A DNA stretch of 64,000 nt, taken from positions 248,001-312,000 of the forward strand of contig CAMKWS010000001.1 of assembly GCA_946476985.1 (NCBI GenBank), given 5' to 3'. Positions 10,541 through 19,592 of the stretch are shown piece by piece. This DNA comes from an uncultured Acetobacteraceae bacterium (GTDB taxonomy: Bacteria > Pseudomonadota > Alphaproteobacteria > Acetobacterales > Acetobacteraceae). The notes beneath the pieces are model-generated. The model was given only the letters and a program-made list of their open reading frames with translations, searched no databases and was not told the origin of the DNA. The position numbers were made by a program, and so were the translations under genes. How positions within the stretch are numbered: position 1 is the first letter of the stretch; each line of letters begins with the position of its first letter.

Positions 10541-10831
10541 TTATTTGCCGCTCACAGCATCCTTCAGGCCTTTACCAGGCTTGAAACGCACAGAAGTAGA
10601 AGCAGGGATATCAATCTCCTCACCTGTGCGTGGGTTACGACCTTTTGCAGCCTTACGAGTTGCTGTCACAAAGCTACCAAAGCCAACCAGACGAACTTCC
10701 TGCCCCTTAGAAAGTGTCTTCTCGATGGTGCCGAAAACAGCATCAACAACGTCGCTAGCCTTAGCTTTAGGAAGATCAGCAGCCTCAGCTACAGAAGCGA
10801 TGAGTTCCTGCTTGTTCAGAGGTTTCTCCAT
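10541..10831 (-). CDS. hupB: DNA-binding protein HU
   Basis: This 96-residue nucleoid protein bends DNA without sequence specificity. The DNA-binding arm signature GFGSFVTATRKAAKGRNPRTG and the following FKPGKGLKDAV are typical of HU; the absence of IHF-specific features and the lon neighbour favour HU over IHF. The start ATG has GAAAGG about seven bases upstream. It stands alone between lon and its own terminator, matching the usual clpX-lon-hup order. Confidence 0.95.
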   Translation of the reverse strand: MEKPLNKQELIASVAEAADLPKAKASDVVDAVFGTIEKTLSKGQEVRLVGFGSFVTATRKAAKGRNPRTGEEIDIPASTSVRFKPGKGLKDAVSGK

Positions 10832-10957
10832 GGTAAGCCTTTCTAATATTCTCGTGATCTATCCCTAAGAGACATAGAATCACACACTACGATTTACATC
10901 TGCACTATGAAGCGGATTTTCCCCGCGTCAACCGTGCGAATGCCTTAAAACAGCAAC

Positions 10958-13537
10958 TTAATGCCGAAATGGGCGAGAAATATTCTCTCCCCCTCCTTTA
11001 TCACCCTCCGCACCTACAATATGACCTGCAGGCAAAGGCTTAGGAGATTGCGTCAAAGCAACACCCAAAACATCATCCATGTGCTGGACAGGAATGATTT
11101 CTAACCCCTGTTTCACATTATCAGGGATTTCAGCAAGGTCTTTTACGTTCATTTCAGGAATTAAAACAGTTTTAATTCCTGCACGTAGAGCCGCCAGAAG
11201 CTTCTCTTTTAGACCGCCAATTTCTAACACACGTCCCCGTAGAGTAACTTCACCCGTCATCGCAACATCATGTCGCACAGGAATACGCGCTAGAACACTT
11301 ACCAGAGACGTCGTCAGAGCTGTACCAGCTGAAGGACCATCCTTCGGCACCGCCCCTTCAGGTAGATGCACATGGATATCTGTTTTCTCTAGAACAGACG
11401 GGTCAATCCCAAATTCTTCAGCTCGTGATTTTACATATGAGAATGCCGCAGAGACACTCTCCTTCATAACATCACCTAGCTTACCTGTCTGTCGGATTTG
11501 CCCCTTACCAGGCATTGTCAGACTTTCGATCGTGAGAATCTCTCCTCCAACCTGAGTCCAAGCAAGCCCCGTAACAATCCCAACCTGATCCACCACGTCA
11601 GCCTCACTATGACGATAGCGCGGCACGCCGGCGAAAGCCTCTAATGTCTCTGGAGTTACCTCAACCCGTTTTACTTTTTCCGTCAAAATCTTACGGACAG
11701 CCTTACGAGCAAGACGCGCAATCATGCGCTCTAGATTACGTACACCAGCTTCACGCGTGTATGAGCGAATCAGCTCTAGGAGAGCTTCATCAGAAACATG
11801 CCACTCACCCGGTTTCAGATTATGCTCTTTAGCCTGTTTACCAAGAAGATGGCGCTTAGATATCTCTAGTTTTTCCTCTTCTGTGTAACCGGAGAGACGA
11901 ATAATCTCCATGCGGTCCAACAATGGCTGAGGCATATCTAAAGAGTTCGCCGTCGTGACAAACATAATATCTGAAAGATCATAATCGACCTCCAGATAAT
12001 GATCCCCAAAAGAGCTATTCTGCTCTGGGTCCAATACTTCTAAAAGTGCAGAAGATGGATCCCCTCGCCAATCCGCTCCTAGCTTATCAATTTCATCAAG
12101 CAAGAAGAGCGGATTATTCACGCCAACCTTTTTGAGGCCCTGAATAATCTTACCCGGCATTGCCCCAATATAAGTACGGCGGTGGCCACGGATTTCCGAT
12201 TCGTCACGCATGCCACCAAGAGACATGCGCACATATTTCCGACCCGTTGCCCGTGCGATAGAGCGTGCAAGGGATGTTTTACCAACACCTGGCGGCCCTA
12301 CGAGACACAGAATTGGTCCTTTTAGCTTCTTCGCGCGGCTCTGAACTGCAAGATATTCAAGAATACGCTCTTTGATTTTCTCCAGTCCGTAGTGATCCGC
12401 CTCCAACACATCTTCGGCTTTCTGCAAAGACTTTGCCAAGCGAGACTGCTGCTTCCAAGGCAATCCTACCAGCCAGTCTAAATAACTCCGGACAACTGTC
12501 CCCTCAGCAGACATTGGGCTCATGCCGCGCAATTTTTTCAACTCGGCACGCGCTTTATGTTTAGCTTCTTGGCTAAGGCCTTGAGATTCGATTTTATCTT
12601 CAATCTCACTCAGTTCATCACGGCCATCTTCACCTTCACCCAACTCTTTCTGAATCGCCTTCATCTGCTCATTCAGATAGTATTCCCGCTGGGTTTTCTC
12701 CATCTGCTTCTTAACGCGTGTCCGGATACGTTTTTCCACCTGGAAAACATCAATTTCAGCCTCCATATGTGCAAAAACGCGCTCCAAACGCTGCTCAACA
12801 GACAATGTCTCAAGCAGTTCCTGGCGCTCTGGAATACGCAAATTCAGATGACTTGCAATCGTATCGGCCAAACGTGATGGATCTTCTAGCTGACTAACAG
12901 ATGCCACAACCTCTGGTGCAACCTTCTTATTCAGCCGAGCATAATCTTCAAAACGCCCCAATGTAGAGCGTGCTAGAGCTTCTCGCTCCCCTTTACGTGA
13001 AGAAAATTCGTCCTCAATATCCTCTATCGAGCTTTGAAAATACCCATCCCGCTCCTGCAGGTCCGTAAGACGCACACGACGTAACCCCTCAACAAGCACT
13101 TTGACAGTACCGTCAGGCAGTTTCAGAAGCTGCAAGACACTCGCAACTGTCCCCACACGGAATACATCATCGACCGCGGGTTCATCTTCTGCGACATCTT
13201 TCTGTGAAACGAGGATAATCTCCCGCTCGTCCTCCACCATTTTATCCAACGCATGGATGGACTTCTCGCGCCCAACAAATAGCGGAACGATCATATGGGG
13301 AAAGACAACGATATTGCGCAGTGGCAGCACAGGCAGCATAGGTTTAGCCACTTTTTTAGCGGCAGCCTTTTTGCTCTGGGCCGATTTTTTGGCAGCTATA
13401 TCTTCTACCACCTGCTGCTTAGCCACTATATCCGCAACTCGCCGACGAGGGCGTGTTGTCGTCTTTTTAGACGCACCCTCAATCTTCTTCGCAGCCGTGC
13501 GACGTGCTGTCGTTTTTGGCTTCTTTTCGTCACTCAT
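10958..13537 (-). CDS. lon: Endopeptidase La (Lon protease) with basic N-terminal tail
   Basis: Lon is the ATP-dependent soluble protease for misfolded and regulatory proteins. The LON substrate domain begins near residue 68 (MLPVLPLRNIVVFPH), the AAA+ module has GPPGVGKTS (about 414-422), and the protease domain has the catalytic serine in KDGPSAGT (about 735) and lysine in GLKEKLLAA (about 777). Unusually, the frame opens with a 67-residue Lys/Arg/Ala/Thr-rich extension (SKKTTTRPRRR, AAAKKVAKP). The start at 13537 has GGAG upstream, whereas the internal methionine at residue 68 has no ribosome binding site, so the extension is probably translated. The order tig-clpP-clpX-lon-hupB is standard. 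Confidence 0.95.
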   Translation of the reverse strand: MSDEKKPKTTARRTAAKKIEGASKKTTTRPRRRVADIVAKQQVVEDIAAKKSAQSKKAAAKKVAKPMLPVLPLRNIVVFPHMIVPLFVGREKSIHALDKMVEDEREIILVSQKDVAEDEPAVDDVFRVGTVASVLQLLKLPDGTVKVLVEGLRRVRLTDLQERDGYFQSSIEDIEDEFSSRKGEREALARSTLGRFEDYARLNKKVAPEVVASVSQLEDPSRLADTIASHLNLRIPERQELLETLSVEQRLERVFAHMEAEIDVFQVEKRIRTRVKKQMEKTQREYYLNEQMKAIQKELGEGEDGRDELSEIEDKIESQGLSQEAKHKARAELKKLRGMSPMSAEGTVVRSYLDWLVGLPWKQQSRLAKSLQKAEDVLEADHYGLEKIKERILEYLAVQSRAKKLKGPILCLVGPPGVGKTSLARSIARATGRKYVRMSLGGMRDESEIRGHRRTYIGAMPGKIIQGLKKVGVNNPLFLLDEIDKLGADWRGDPSSALLEVLDPEQNSSFGDHYLEVDYDLSDIMFVTTANSLDMPQPLLDRMEIIRLSGYTEEEKLEISKRHLLGKQAKEHNLKPGEWHVSDEALLELIRSYTREAGVRNLERMIARLARKAVRKILTEKVKRVEVTPETLEAFAGVPRYRHSEADVVDQVGIVTGLAWTQVGGEILTIESLTMPGKGQIRQTGKLGDVMKESVSAAFSYVKSRAEEFGIDPSVLEKTDIHVHLPEGAVPKDGPSAGTALTTSLVSVLARIPVRHDVAMTGEVTLRGRVLEIGGLKEKLLAALRAGIKTVLIPEMNVKDLAEIPDNVKQGLEIIPVQHMDDVLGVALTQSPKPLPAGHIVGAEGDKGGGENISRPFRH

Positions 13538-13697
13538 CTTCCAAGATCTCCATAACGGACGATCAAGCCACCACCTCGCCCTACCTCAGGCACGAGGGGT
13601 GACTTTTTCTCTCTTTATATCAATGTGGTGCGCAAGGGCGTGTCGGGCAATACCCCAGAGGCAAGAAGCCGTATCAAAAAAAACTTTCTGCCTTATT

Positions 13698-14966
13698 TTA
13701 GGCGGTTTTTTCTGCCTGTTCTTCCCCGACATCTTGCCCATAAACATACACGGGGCTGGCTTTACCCTCGGCAACATCCCGATTAACAACGACCTTCTCA
13801 ACGTCCTTCTTACCAGGCAAGTCGAACATCGTCTCCATAAGGATTTTCTCCATAATGGAACGTAGGCCACGCGCACCGGTCTGACGTTCTATGGCACGGT
13901 GGGCAATACCCTTTACAGCATCATCTGTGAACACCAGCTCAACGCCATCCATTTGGAAAAGACGCTGATACTGTTTCACAAGAGCATTTCTCGGCTCTGT
14001 GAGAATCTGGACCAAGGCTTCTTCATCCAAATCTTCCAATGTTGCGATAACAGGAAGGCGGCCAATAAATTCAGGAATGAGGCCATATTTCATCAGATCT
14101 TCTGGCTCAATATCCTTTAATATCTCGCCAAGCTTACGGCTATCTTCTGAGCGAACATCAGCTCCAAAGCCAATCCCGCTACCCTTTCCGCGAGCACTAA
14201 TAACCTTATCAAGCCCAGCAAATGCACCACCACAAATAAAGAGCATATTTGTGGTATCAACTTGCACAAACTCTTGTTGAGGATGTTTGCGCCCACCCTG
14301 CGGAGGAACAGACGCAACCGTTCCTTCCATTAATTTAAGAAGGGCCTGTTGCACCCCCTCACCAGATACATCACGCGTGATGGAAGGATTTTCAGCCTTA
14401 CGTGAAATCTTATCAATTTCATCAATATAGACGATACCACGCTGTGCACGCTCCACATCGTAATCACACGCCTGCAACAACTTCAGAATAATATTTTCAA
14501 CATCCTCACCAACGTAACCAGCCTCGGTTAACGTTGTCGCATCAGCCATTGTGAAAGGTACATCAAGAATACGCGCTAACGTCTGCGCCAATAATGTCTT
14601 ACCCGTTCCTGTCGGGCCGATCATCATAATATTGGCTTTACCAATCTCAACATCATTGGTCTTATCAGACTGCCCAAGACGCTTATAATGATTATGCACT
14701 GCCACAGAGAGAACCTTTTTAGCCTCGCTCTGGCCAATGACGTAATCATCTAAAATCTTGCATATCTCGCGTGGCGTGGGCACACCTTCCCCGTTATTAA
14801 TCGGGTTTGAGCCGCGCTCTTCACGAATAATGTCTGTACACAGCTCGACACATTCGTTGCATATAAAAACGGTCGGCCCTGCAATCAGCTTTTTCACTTC
14901 ATGCTGAGACTTCCCACAGAACGAACAATAAAGCGTATTTTTGGAGTCGCTATCTTTTCCGCTCAT
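13698..14966 (-). CDS. clpX: ATP-dependent Clp protease ATP-binding subunit ClpX
   Basis: The 422-residue AAA+ unfoldase feeds substrates to ClpP. The N-terminal zinc domain has CSFCGKS and CNECVELC (about 14-40). Walker A GPTGTGKT, Walker [11 protein letters not shown], the pore loop after GYVGEDVE and sensor/arginine-finger regions are all visible. Length matches the family. It follows clpP by 70 bases on the same strand, consistent with co-transcription, and lies 160 bases before lon. Confidence 0.97.
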   Translation of the reverse strand: MSGKDSDSKNTLYCSFCGKSQHEVKKLIAGPTVFICNECVELCTDIIREERGSNPINNGEGVPTPREICKILDDYVIGQSEAKKVLSVAVHNHYKRLGQSDKTNDVEIGKANIMMIGPTGTGKTLLAQTLARILDVPFTMADATTLTEAGYVGEDVENIILKLLQACDYDVERAQRGIVYIDEIDKISRKAENPSITRDVSGEGVQQALLKLMEGTVASVPPQGGRKHPQQEFVQVDTTNMLFICGGAFAGLDKVISARGKGSGIGFGADVRSEDSRKLGEILKDIEPEDLMKYGLIPEFIGRLPVIATLEDLDEEALVQILTEPRNALVKQYQRLFQMDGVELVFTDDAVKGIAHRAIERQTGARGLRSIMEKILMETMFDLPGKKDVEKVVVNRDVAEGKASPVYVYGQDVGEEQAEKTA

Positions 14967-15036
14967 TACAGCTCCTCATACCCACATAAAATATGGGCGC
15001 ATTCAGGCTAGTTGTACCCTACTGAAACTATTTAAC

Positions 15037-15678
15037 TTACGCACCCGTCTTATCAGTTGGGTGCCGGATGACAACTTCATCCACCAAGCCAAACTCTTTT
15101 GCCTCTGTCGCAGACAGATAACGGTCACGCTCTAGCGCCTCTTCGATCTCTTCCAGAGCTCGCCCCGTATGCTCCCGATAAATTTCATTCAACCGGCGAC
15201 GGATTTGCAAAATCTCACGTGCCTGAATTTCAATATCAGACGCTTGCCCTTGCGCACCACCTGATGGCTGATGAACCATGACACGTGCATTCGGCAAACA
15301 AAAACGACGCCCAGCTTCCCCCGCAGCAAGCAGGAGCGACCCCATTGATGCCGCTTGGCCAATACACACCGTACTTACAGGAGAACGGATGTACTGCATT
15401 GTATCGTACATCGCCAACCCAGCAGAGACGACCCCACCAGGGCTATTGATATAGAACGAAATTTCTTTCGTAGGGTTCACACTCTCAAGGTACAGAAGCT
15501 GGGCACAAATCAACGACGAAACCTGGTCATACACCGGCCCCGTTAAGAAAATGATTCTCTCCTGCAATAGGCGCGAGAAGATATCAAAAGAACGCTCCCC
15601 TCTTGAGGTCTGCTCCACCACCATTGGTACAAGCGTGTTACTAAAAACATCCAAAGGATTACGATCTTCAATGCCCAT
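15037..15678 (-). CDS. clpP: ATP-dependent Clp protease proteolytic subunit
   Basis: The 213-residue serine protease forms the double-heptamer chamber that partners ClpX. The catalytic serine is in [11 protein letters not shown] and the histidine in [11 protein letters not shown], with the aspartate further on near [11 protein letters not shown]. The start [14 protein letters not shown] lies at the usual distance from the core fold. It sits between the tig terminator and clpX, so it probably has its own promoter in the roughly 115 bases upstream. Confidence 0.97.
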   Translation of the reverse strand: MGIEDRNPLDVFSNTLVPMVVEQTSRGERSFDIFSRLLQERIIFLTGPVYDQVSSLICAQLLYLESVNPTKEISFYINSPGGVVSAGLAMYDTMQYIRSPVSTVCIGQAASMGSLLLAAGEAGRRFCLPNARVMVHQPSGGAQGQASDIEIQAREILQIRRRLNEIYREHTGRALEEIEEALERDRYLSATEAKEFGLVDEVVIRHPTDKTGA

Positions 15679-15793
15679 GATTACTTTCCCTTACAATTCC
15701 CTATGACCTAGCACAGATCATAAGGGTCTGTCCCATGTAGAAATGAAGGCAAGACAGCCTTATGCCAAAGGAATTTATTACAAAAAGCAAAAA

Positions 15794-15819
15794 AAAGGGG
15801 CAGCGGCTGCTGCCCCTTT
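15794..15819 (-). terminator. Terminator after tig
   Basis: The 11-base arms AAAGGGGCAGC and GCTGCCCCTTT enclose a 4-base loop; on the minus strand a run of T residues follows. It begins 18 bases after the tig stop and separates tig from clpP. Confidence 0.85.
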
Positions 15820-15836
15820 CTTATTAAACGCCTCAA

Positions 15837-17165
15837 TTAGTCAGCGTCTGGCATATCAGCCAATTCCTCTGGCGTCACTTCCTTTTCTGTAACCTTGACC
15901 AGCTCGATCAGGTAATCAACAACCTTCTCTTCAAGAATCGGGCCACGCAAGCTCTCGATAGCCTGAGGATTCTTCGTAAAGAATTCAAAAACCATCTGCT
16001 CCTGACCAGGGTAACGGCGAGCTTCCTGCTGCATAGCCCCCAGAAGCTCTTCCTGAGCAACTTGAATATCCTGCTTACGACCAATTTCTGCCAACAGAAG
16101 ACCGAGCTTTACACGACGCTCAGCAATCTTGCGGTAGTCAGCGCGCAGCGTATCTTCATCTTTCGCTGCATCTTTCTCGTCTAGACCGCCATTCTTGCGC
16201 TCTTGCTCGATACGGCTCCAGATCTGACCAAACTCTGCATCCACCATACCTTGAGGTGCTTCAAAGTCTGTTTTCTCAGCCAGGGCATCCAACAGCTCGC
16301 GCTTAATACGAACGCGAGAAATCTGCTTATACTCACCCTCTGCTTGCTCTGTGATCAGCTTACGCATCTGCTCAATGCTTTCCAGACCCAGAGTTTTTGC
16401 AAACTCATCATCCAGTGTTGGGTCAACTGGCTTCTTCAAAGCATTTGCCTTGATATCGAAGGTTGCTTCCTTGCCCGCCAAGTCAGCAGCCTGATAATTC
16501 TCAGGGAAAGTCACTGTAATCACGCGCTCTTCGCCCGCTTTCATGCCTTCCATTTGCTCAGAGAAGCCTGGGATAAAGCCCTGACCACCAATCTCTACGT
16601 TAACATCCTCAGCTGTACCGCCCTCAAATGGTGTACCATCTTTTTTGCCGACGAAGTTTACGTTTAGAACATCACCCTTAACGGCAGCGCGATCTTCTTT
16701 AACATCTTCAAAGCTACGATTCCGCTGAGCAACCTCAGCCATAGCTTTCTCCACCACCTCATCAGAGACTTTCGCCGTCAGGCGTGTAAGCTCGACACCG
16801 GAAACATCTGGTACGGTGATCTCAGGCAGAACTTCCATCTCAAGTGTGAACTCAAGATCTTTACCTTCAAGACCAGTAGAAACCAGATCAACCTTTGGCT
16901 GCATAGCTGGACGAATATTCTGCTCTTCAAGCAGATTCTTCACACTGTCCTGAACCACCTTCTCGGTAACTTCAGCTTGAACAGACTCACCAAAACGCTG
17001 CTTAACAACACTCGCAGGCACTTTACCCGGACGGAAACCAGGCAGCTTAACATCACGACCCAGCTCTGCCAGGCGAGCATCACAACGAGCCTGCAGGTCA
17101 GCAGACGGAACAACAACCGTGAAGGAGCGTTTTAGACCTTCGTTGAGTGTGGGCGTAACCTGCAT
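15837..17165 (-). CDS. tig: Trigger factor
   Basis: The 442-residue ribosome-associated chaperone and prolyl isomerase binds nascent chains. The ribosome-binding signature GFRPGKVPASVVKQRFG is near residue 45. The FKBP-type PPIase domain spans about 150-245 with FVGKKDGTPFEGG and IPGFSEQMEGMKAGE. The C-terminal chaperone arms follow. Length matches the family. AAGGAAC precedes the ATG. It is transcribed in the same direction as the tRNA-Leu 59 bases upstream and the clpP-clpX pair downstream. Confidence 0.97.
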   Translation of the reverse strand: MQVTPTLNEGLKRSFTVVVPSADLQARCDARLAELGRDVKLPGFRPGKVPASVVKQRFGESVQAEVTEKVVQDSVKNLLEEQNIRPAMQPKVDLVSTGLEGKDLEFTLEMEVLPEITVPDVSGVELTRLTAKVSDEVVEKAMAEVAQRNRSFEDVKEDRAAVKGDVLNVNFVGKKDGTPFEGGTAEDVNVEIGGQGFIPGFSEQMEGMKAGEERVITVTFPENYQAADLAGKEATFDIKANALKKPVDPTLDDEFAKTLGLESIEQMRKLITEQAEGEYKQISRVRIKRELLDALAEKTDFEAPQGMVDAEFGQIWSRIEQERKNGGLDEKDAAKDEDTLRADYRKIAERRVKLGLLLAEIGRKQDIQVAQEELLGAMQQEARRYPGQEQMVFEFFTKNPQAIESLRGPILEEKVVDYLIELVKVTEKEVTPEELADMPDAD

Positions 17166-17224
17166 GAACCTGACGTTCCTTTTATTGAGGGGTAATTAAA
17201 AACTTATTCAGGTGGAGAGTGCCT

Positions 17225-17309
<85 letters not shown>

Positions 17310-17458
17310 ATAAACCAGACGGCATATCTCCAGAAATGACCTCTTCTACTGGGCCAAACCTGTCAGTGACAGGGGATTTAGCGCATGATGCTTTCCCCTA
17401 CAAGGGGCTTACTGCAAATAAACATAAAAAACTTTCTCTCCGCCCCTATTCCCCTCGT

Positions 17459-18907
17459 TTACTTCCCTTCAAAACCTGCCGCACACCGGGCACGCCCTAA
17501 CGCACCATACAAATCTTCTACAGTAATCCAGTTACCTTTAGCCGCAGATGCCTTCATGGCAGCATCCCCATGCACCCAAACACCCGCCGCAGCGGCATCC
17601 CAGGGAGACATACCTGCAGCGAGAAAGGTCGCAATCACACCACTCAATACATCCCCAGAACCCGCAATCGCTAAAGCCGAACTTGCATGTGTGTTAATAG
17701 CCACACGCCCATCTGGCGCTGCAATAAGGGTATCTGCTCCCTTTAAAACCACCACAGCTCCTAAAAAACGAGCCGCCTGTTTTACAGCCCCCAACTTCCC
17801 TGCGGGCATATTTCCAAACAGCTTAGAAAACTCTCCCGCATGCGGTGTTATAACTGAAACACCCTTTAACTTCTCTGGAGCCCCTGCGGCCCAGGACAAC
17901 GCACCAGCATCAGCTAAGACAGATTTTTCTGCTGCTAAAAGAAGAGGTAAAGCACTATTCACCTCATGCTCGCTTAACCCCGGCCCGCAAATCCATACTT
18001 TCCTACGAATATCGCTCAACACGTGATCCAAAGGTTGCGTGTCGACAATGAGAGCCGGCGAGGCGACTCGATATTTGTTCACGGCATCTTCCGACACAAC
18101 GAGCCGCAACATCCCAGCTCCAACATGCCGCGCAGCTTCTGCTGCCAAAAGAGCAGCCCCTGGCATATCTTTGCCACCACATACACTCACAACACCACGC
18201 GTATATTTATGATCCCCTACATCCTGTTGAGGAATGGACCATAAGTGCGGAGTATTTTCCCAGATCCGAGGCACAACCTGCTCAAGAATAGATTCCGGCA
18301 CAGCAAGATCAGCGCATACAACACGCCCACACATTGAACTCCCCGGTTGCAAAACATGCCCAGGCCTTTTGCGAATCAGTGCAATTGTCATGAAACAAGC
18401 TGGCATCTTCCCCATAAGACAACCCGTTTGCCCGTCCACAACAGAAGGAACATCAAGAGCTATAAGCTTCTGTGCCGCAGCAAAAAAACGCTCCACCTCA
18501 ACAGGTAAAGCCTTATTCATCCCAGCACCAAACACTGCATCAATTACGAGAGCAGCTCTCTGCGCCTCGGCCTCCGAGAAAGCAACCATAGGCCCTCTCC
18601 ATTGCCCAGCGGCGGCTGCCGCTAGGCTACCCTCCCGAGGCGCTTGGTAAGCAGCAACACAAACAGACCATCCATATGCCTGCAAATGGCGAGCAAGAAC
18701 GTAACCATCCCCACCATTATTCCCTGGCCCGCATGCGACCAAAACACGACAAGGACGTACATATTGCCGTATGATTCGCGCTGCCATCATACCCGCACGC
18801 TCCATCACATCACCTAAAATCGATGCCATGCTGCGATCCATTCTGCGGGTATCTTCCGGCGTTAGAAGCGCAAAAGGGGATAAATTATCTCGGTTAGAGC
18901 AGGACAT
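17459..18907 (-). CDS. nnr: Bifunctional NAD(P)H-hydrate epimerase / ADP-dependent dehydratase
   Basis: This repair enzyme converts damaged NADHX/NADPHX back to cofactor. The N-terminal YjeF_N epimerase domain (about 1-215) contains GPGNNGGDGYVLARHL. The C-terminal ribokinase-like dehydratase (about 225-480) has VITPHAGEFSKLFG and the signature AGSGDVLSGVIATFLAAG with its catalytic aspartate. At 482 residues it has the usual fused architecture. It is a lone minus-strand gene between tRNA-Leu and a divergent membrane-protein gene. Confidence 0.94.
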   Translation of the reverse strand: MSCSNRDNLSPFALLTPEDTRRMDRSMASILGDVMERAGMMAARIIRQYVRPCRVLVACGPGNNGGDGYVLARHLQAYGWSVCVAAYQAPREGSLAAAAAGQWRGPMVAFSEAEAQRAALVIDAVFGAGMNKALPVEVERFFAAAQKLIALDVPSVVDGQTGCLMGKMPACFMTIALIRKRPGHVLQPGSSMCGRVVCADLAVPESILEQVVPRIWENTPHLWSIPQQDVGDHKYTRGVVSVCGGKDMPGAALLAAEAARHVGAGMLRLVVSEDAVNKYRVASPALIVDTQPLDHVLSDIRRKVWICGPGLSEHEVNSALPLLLAAEKSVLADAGALSWAAGAPEKLKGVSVITPHAGEFSKLFGNMPAGKLGAVKQAARFLGAVVVLKGADTLIAAPDGRVAINTHASSALAIAGSGDVLSGVIATFLAAGMSPWDAAAAGVWVHGDAAMKASAAKGNWITVEDLYGALGRARCAAGFEGK

Positions 18908-18970
18908 GGAATGATCTTCCCTCTATAAGGAGCAAGACTTTATGTAATTACACCTTAAACTAGGCCGAAC

Positions 18971-19414
18971 ATGACCAGCAATTTTCTTTGGAGTCTTGTG
19001 CTCGCTCTGCATCTTCTCTGCATCACCTATTGGGTTGGTGGGGCTGTTTTTTGCCTTCAATCACGTCGCGCCACACGTCTATTAGAAGCCCCTCAGGCCA
19101 CTATCGTACTTCTGCAAAGCTATGGGCGCTTCTTTAGGGCACTATGGCATGTCGTACCCTTAGCCGTTATTAGCGGTGCGGCGTTGTTCATTCGCTCCGG
19201 CGGGCATCTCCCATGGCCTTACCACCTTATGAGCCTTTGCGGCGTTAGTATGATTGTACTCTTCCTGAGCGCCTTCTTCGGCCCATTGCGTGCCGCACGC
19301 CGTGCTATCCGCCCTCAACCTCACCTTTTCACCTCACTACACCGCCGTGCTGCAGCAATGGCCCTCTTAGGTTTCATCGCTATTATTGCCGGCGCTATAG
19401 GCCATAGCGTATAA
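18971..19414 (+). CDS. Small CopD-like integral membrane protein
   Basis: The 147-residue protein has four predicted membrane segments (about 5-28, 52-74, 82-105 and 125-145). The first helix reads LHLLCITYWVGGAVF, similar to the LHxxxxxxWVGG pattern of CopD/HemJ-type families, with further histidines in later helices. No signal peptide or enzymatic motif is visible. A copper- or heme-related role is suggested only by that similarity. It is divergent from nnr by 63 bases and precedes the DEAD-box helicase by 178 bases. Confidence 0.6.
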   Translation: MTSNFLWSLVLALHLLCITYWVGGAVFCLQSRRATRLLEAPQATIVLLQSYGRFFRALWHVVPLAVISGAALFIRSGGHLPWPYHLMSLCGVSMIVLFLSAFFGPLRAARRAIRPQPHLFTSLHRRAAAMALLGFIAIIAGAIGHSV

Positions 19415-19493
19415 ATTGACACAATCATCCTATAGAGCTGCACGACGCTGTCATCTTGCCAAAAACGGCTTTTGACGATAACGGATGATAGAA

Positions 19494-19527
19494 ACCCGAG
19501 TGGTAAGTACTCCACTTCTACTCGGGT
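19494..19527 (+). ncRNA. Structured 5' leader of the helicase gene (candidate)
   Basis: Upstream of the helicase TTG start, ACCCGAG pairs with CTCGGGT, with TGG and CCA able to pair inside. The hairpin lies 66 bases before the start codon. It could be part of a structured leader that the helicase itself remodels, or a weak terminator of the CopD-like gene; no U tract follows it, which makes a terminator unlikely. Confidence 0.35.
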
Positions 19528-19592
19528 ATGACCTATGGAGACTATCTCCCTCTGGGTAATTTGGACCTTAACAACAACATTCCGAGAATCAT

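Noticed and set aside
13101-13865. 254-residue plus-strand open frame across lon and clpX
   Set aside because: It is antisense to two certain genes and has Ser/Thr/Arg-rich shadow composition.
17359-17373. Palindrome CCTGTCA-G-TGACAGG between tRNA-Leu and nnr
   Set aside because: It is short, without promoter elements around it or a T run after it; it could be an operator or chance.
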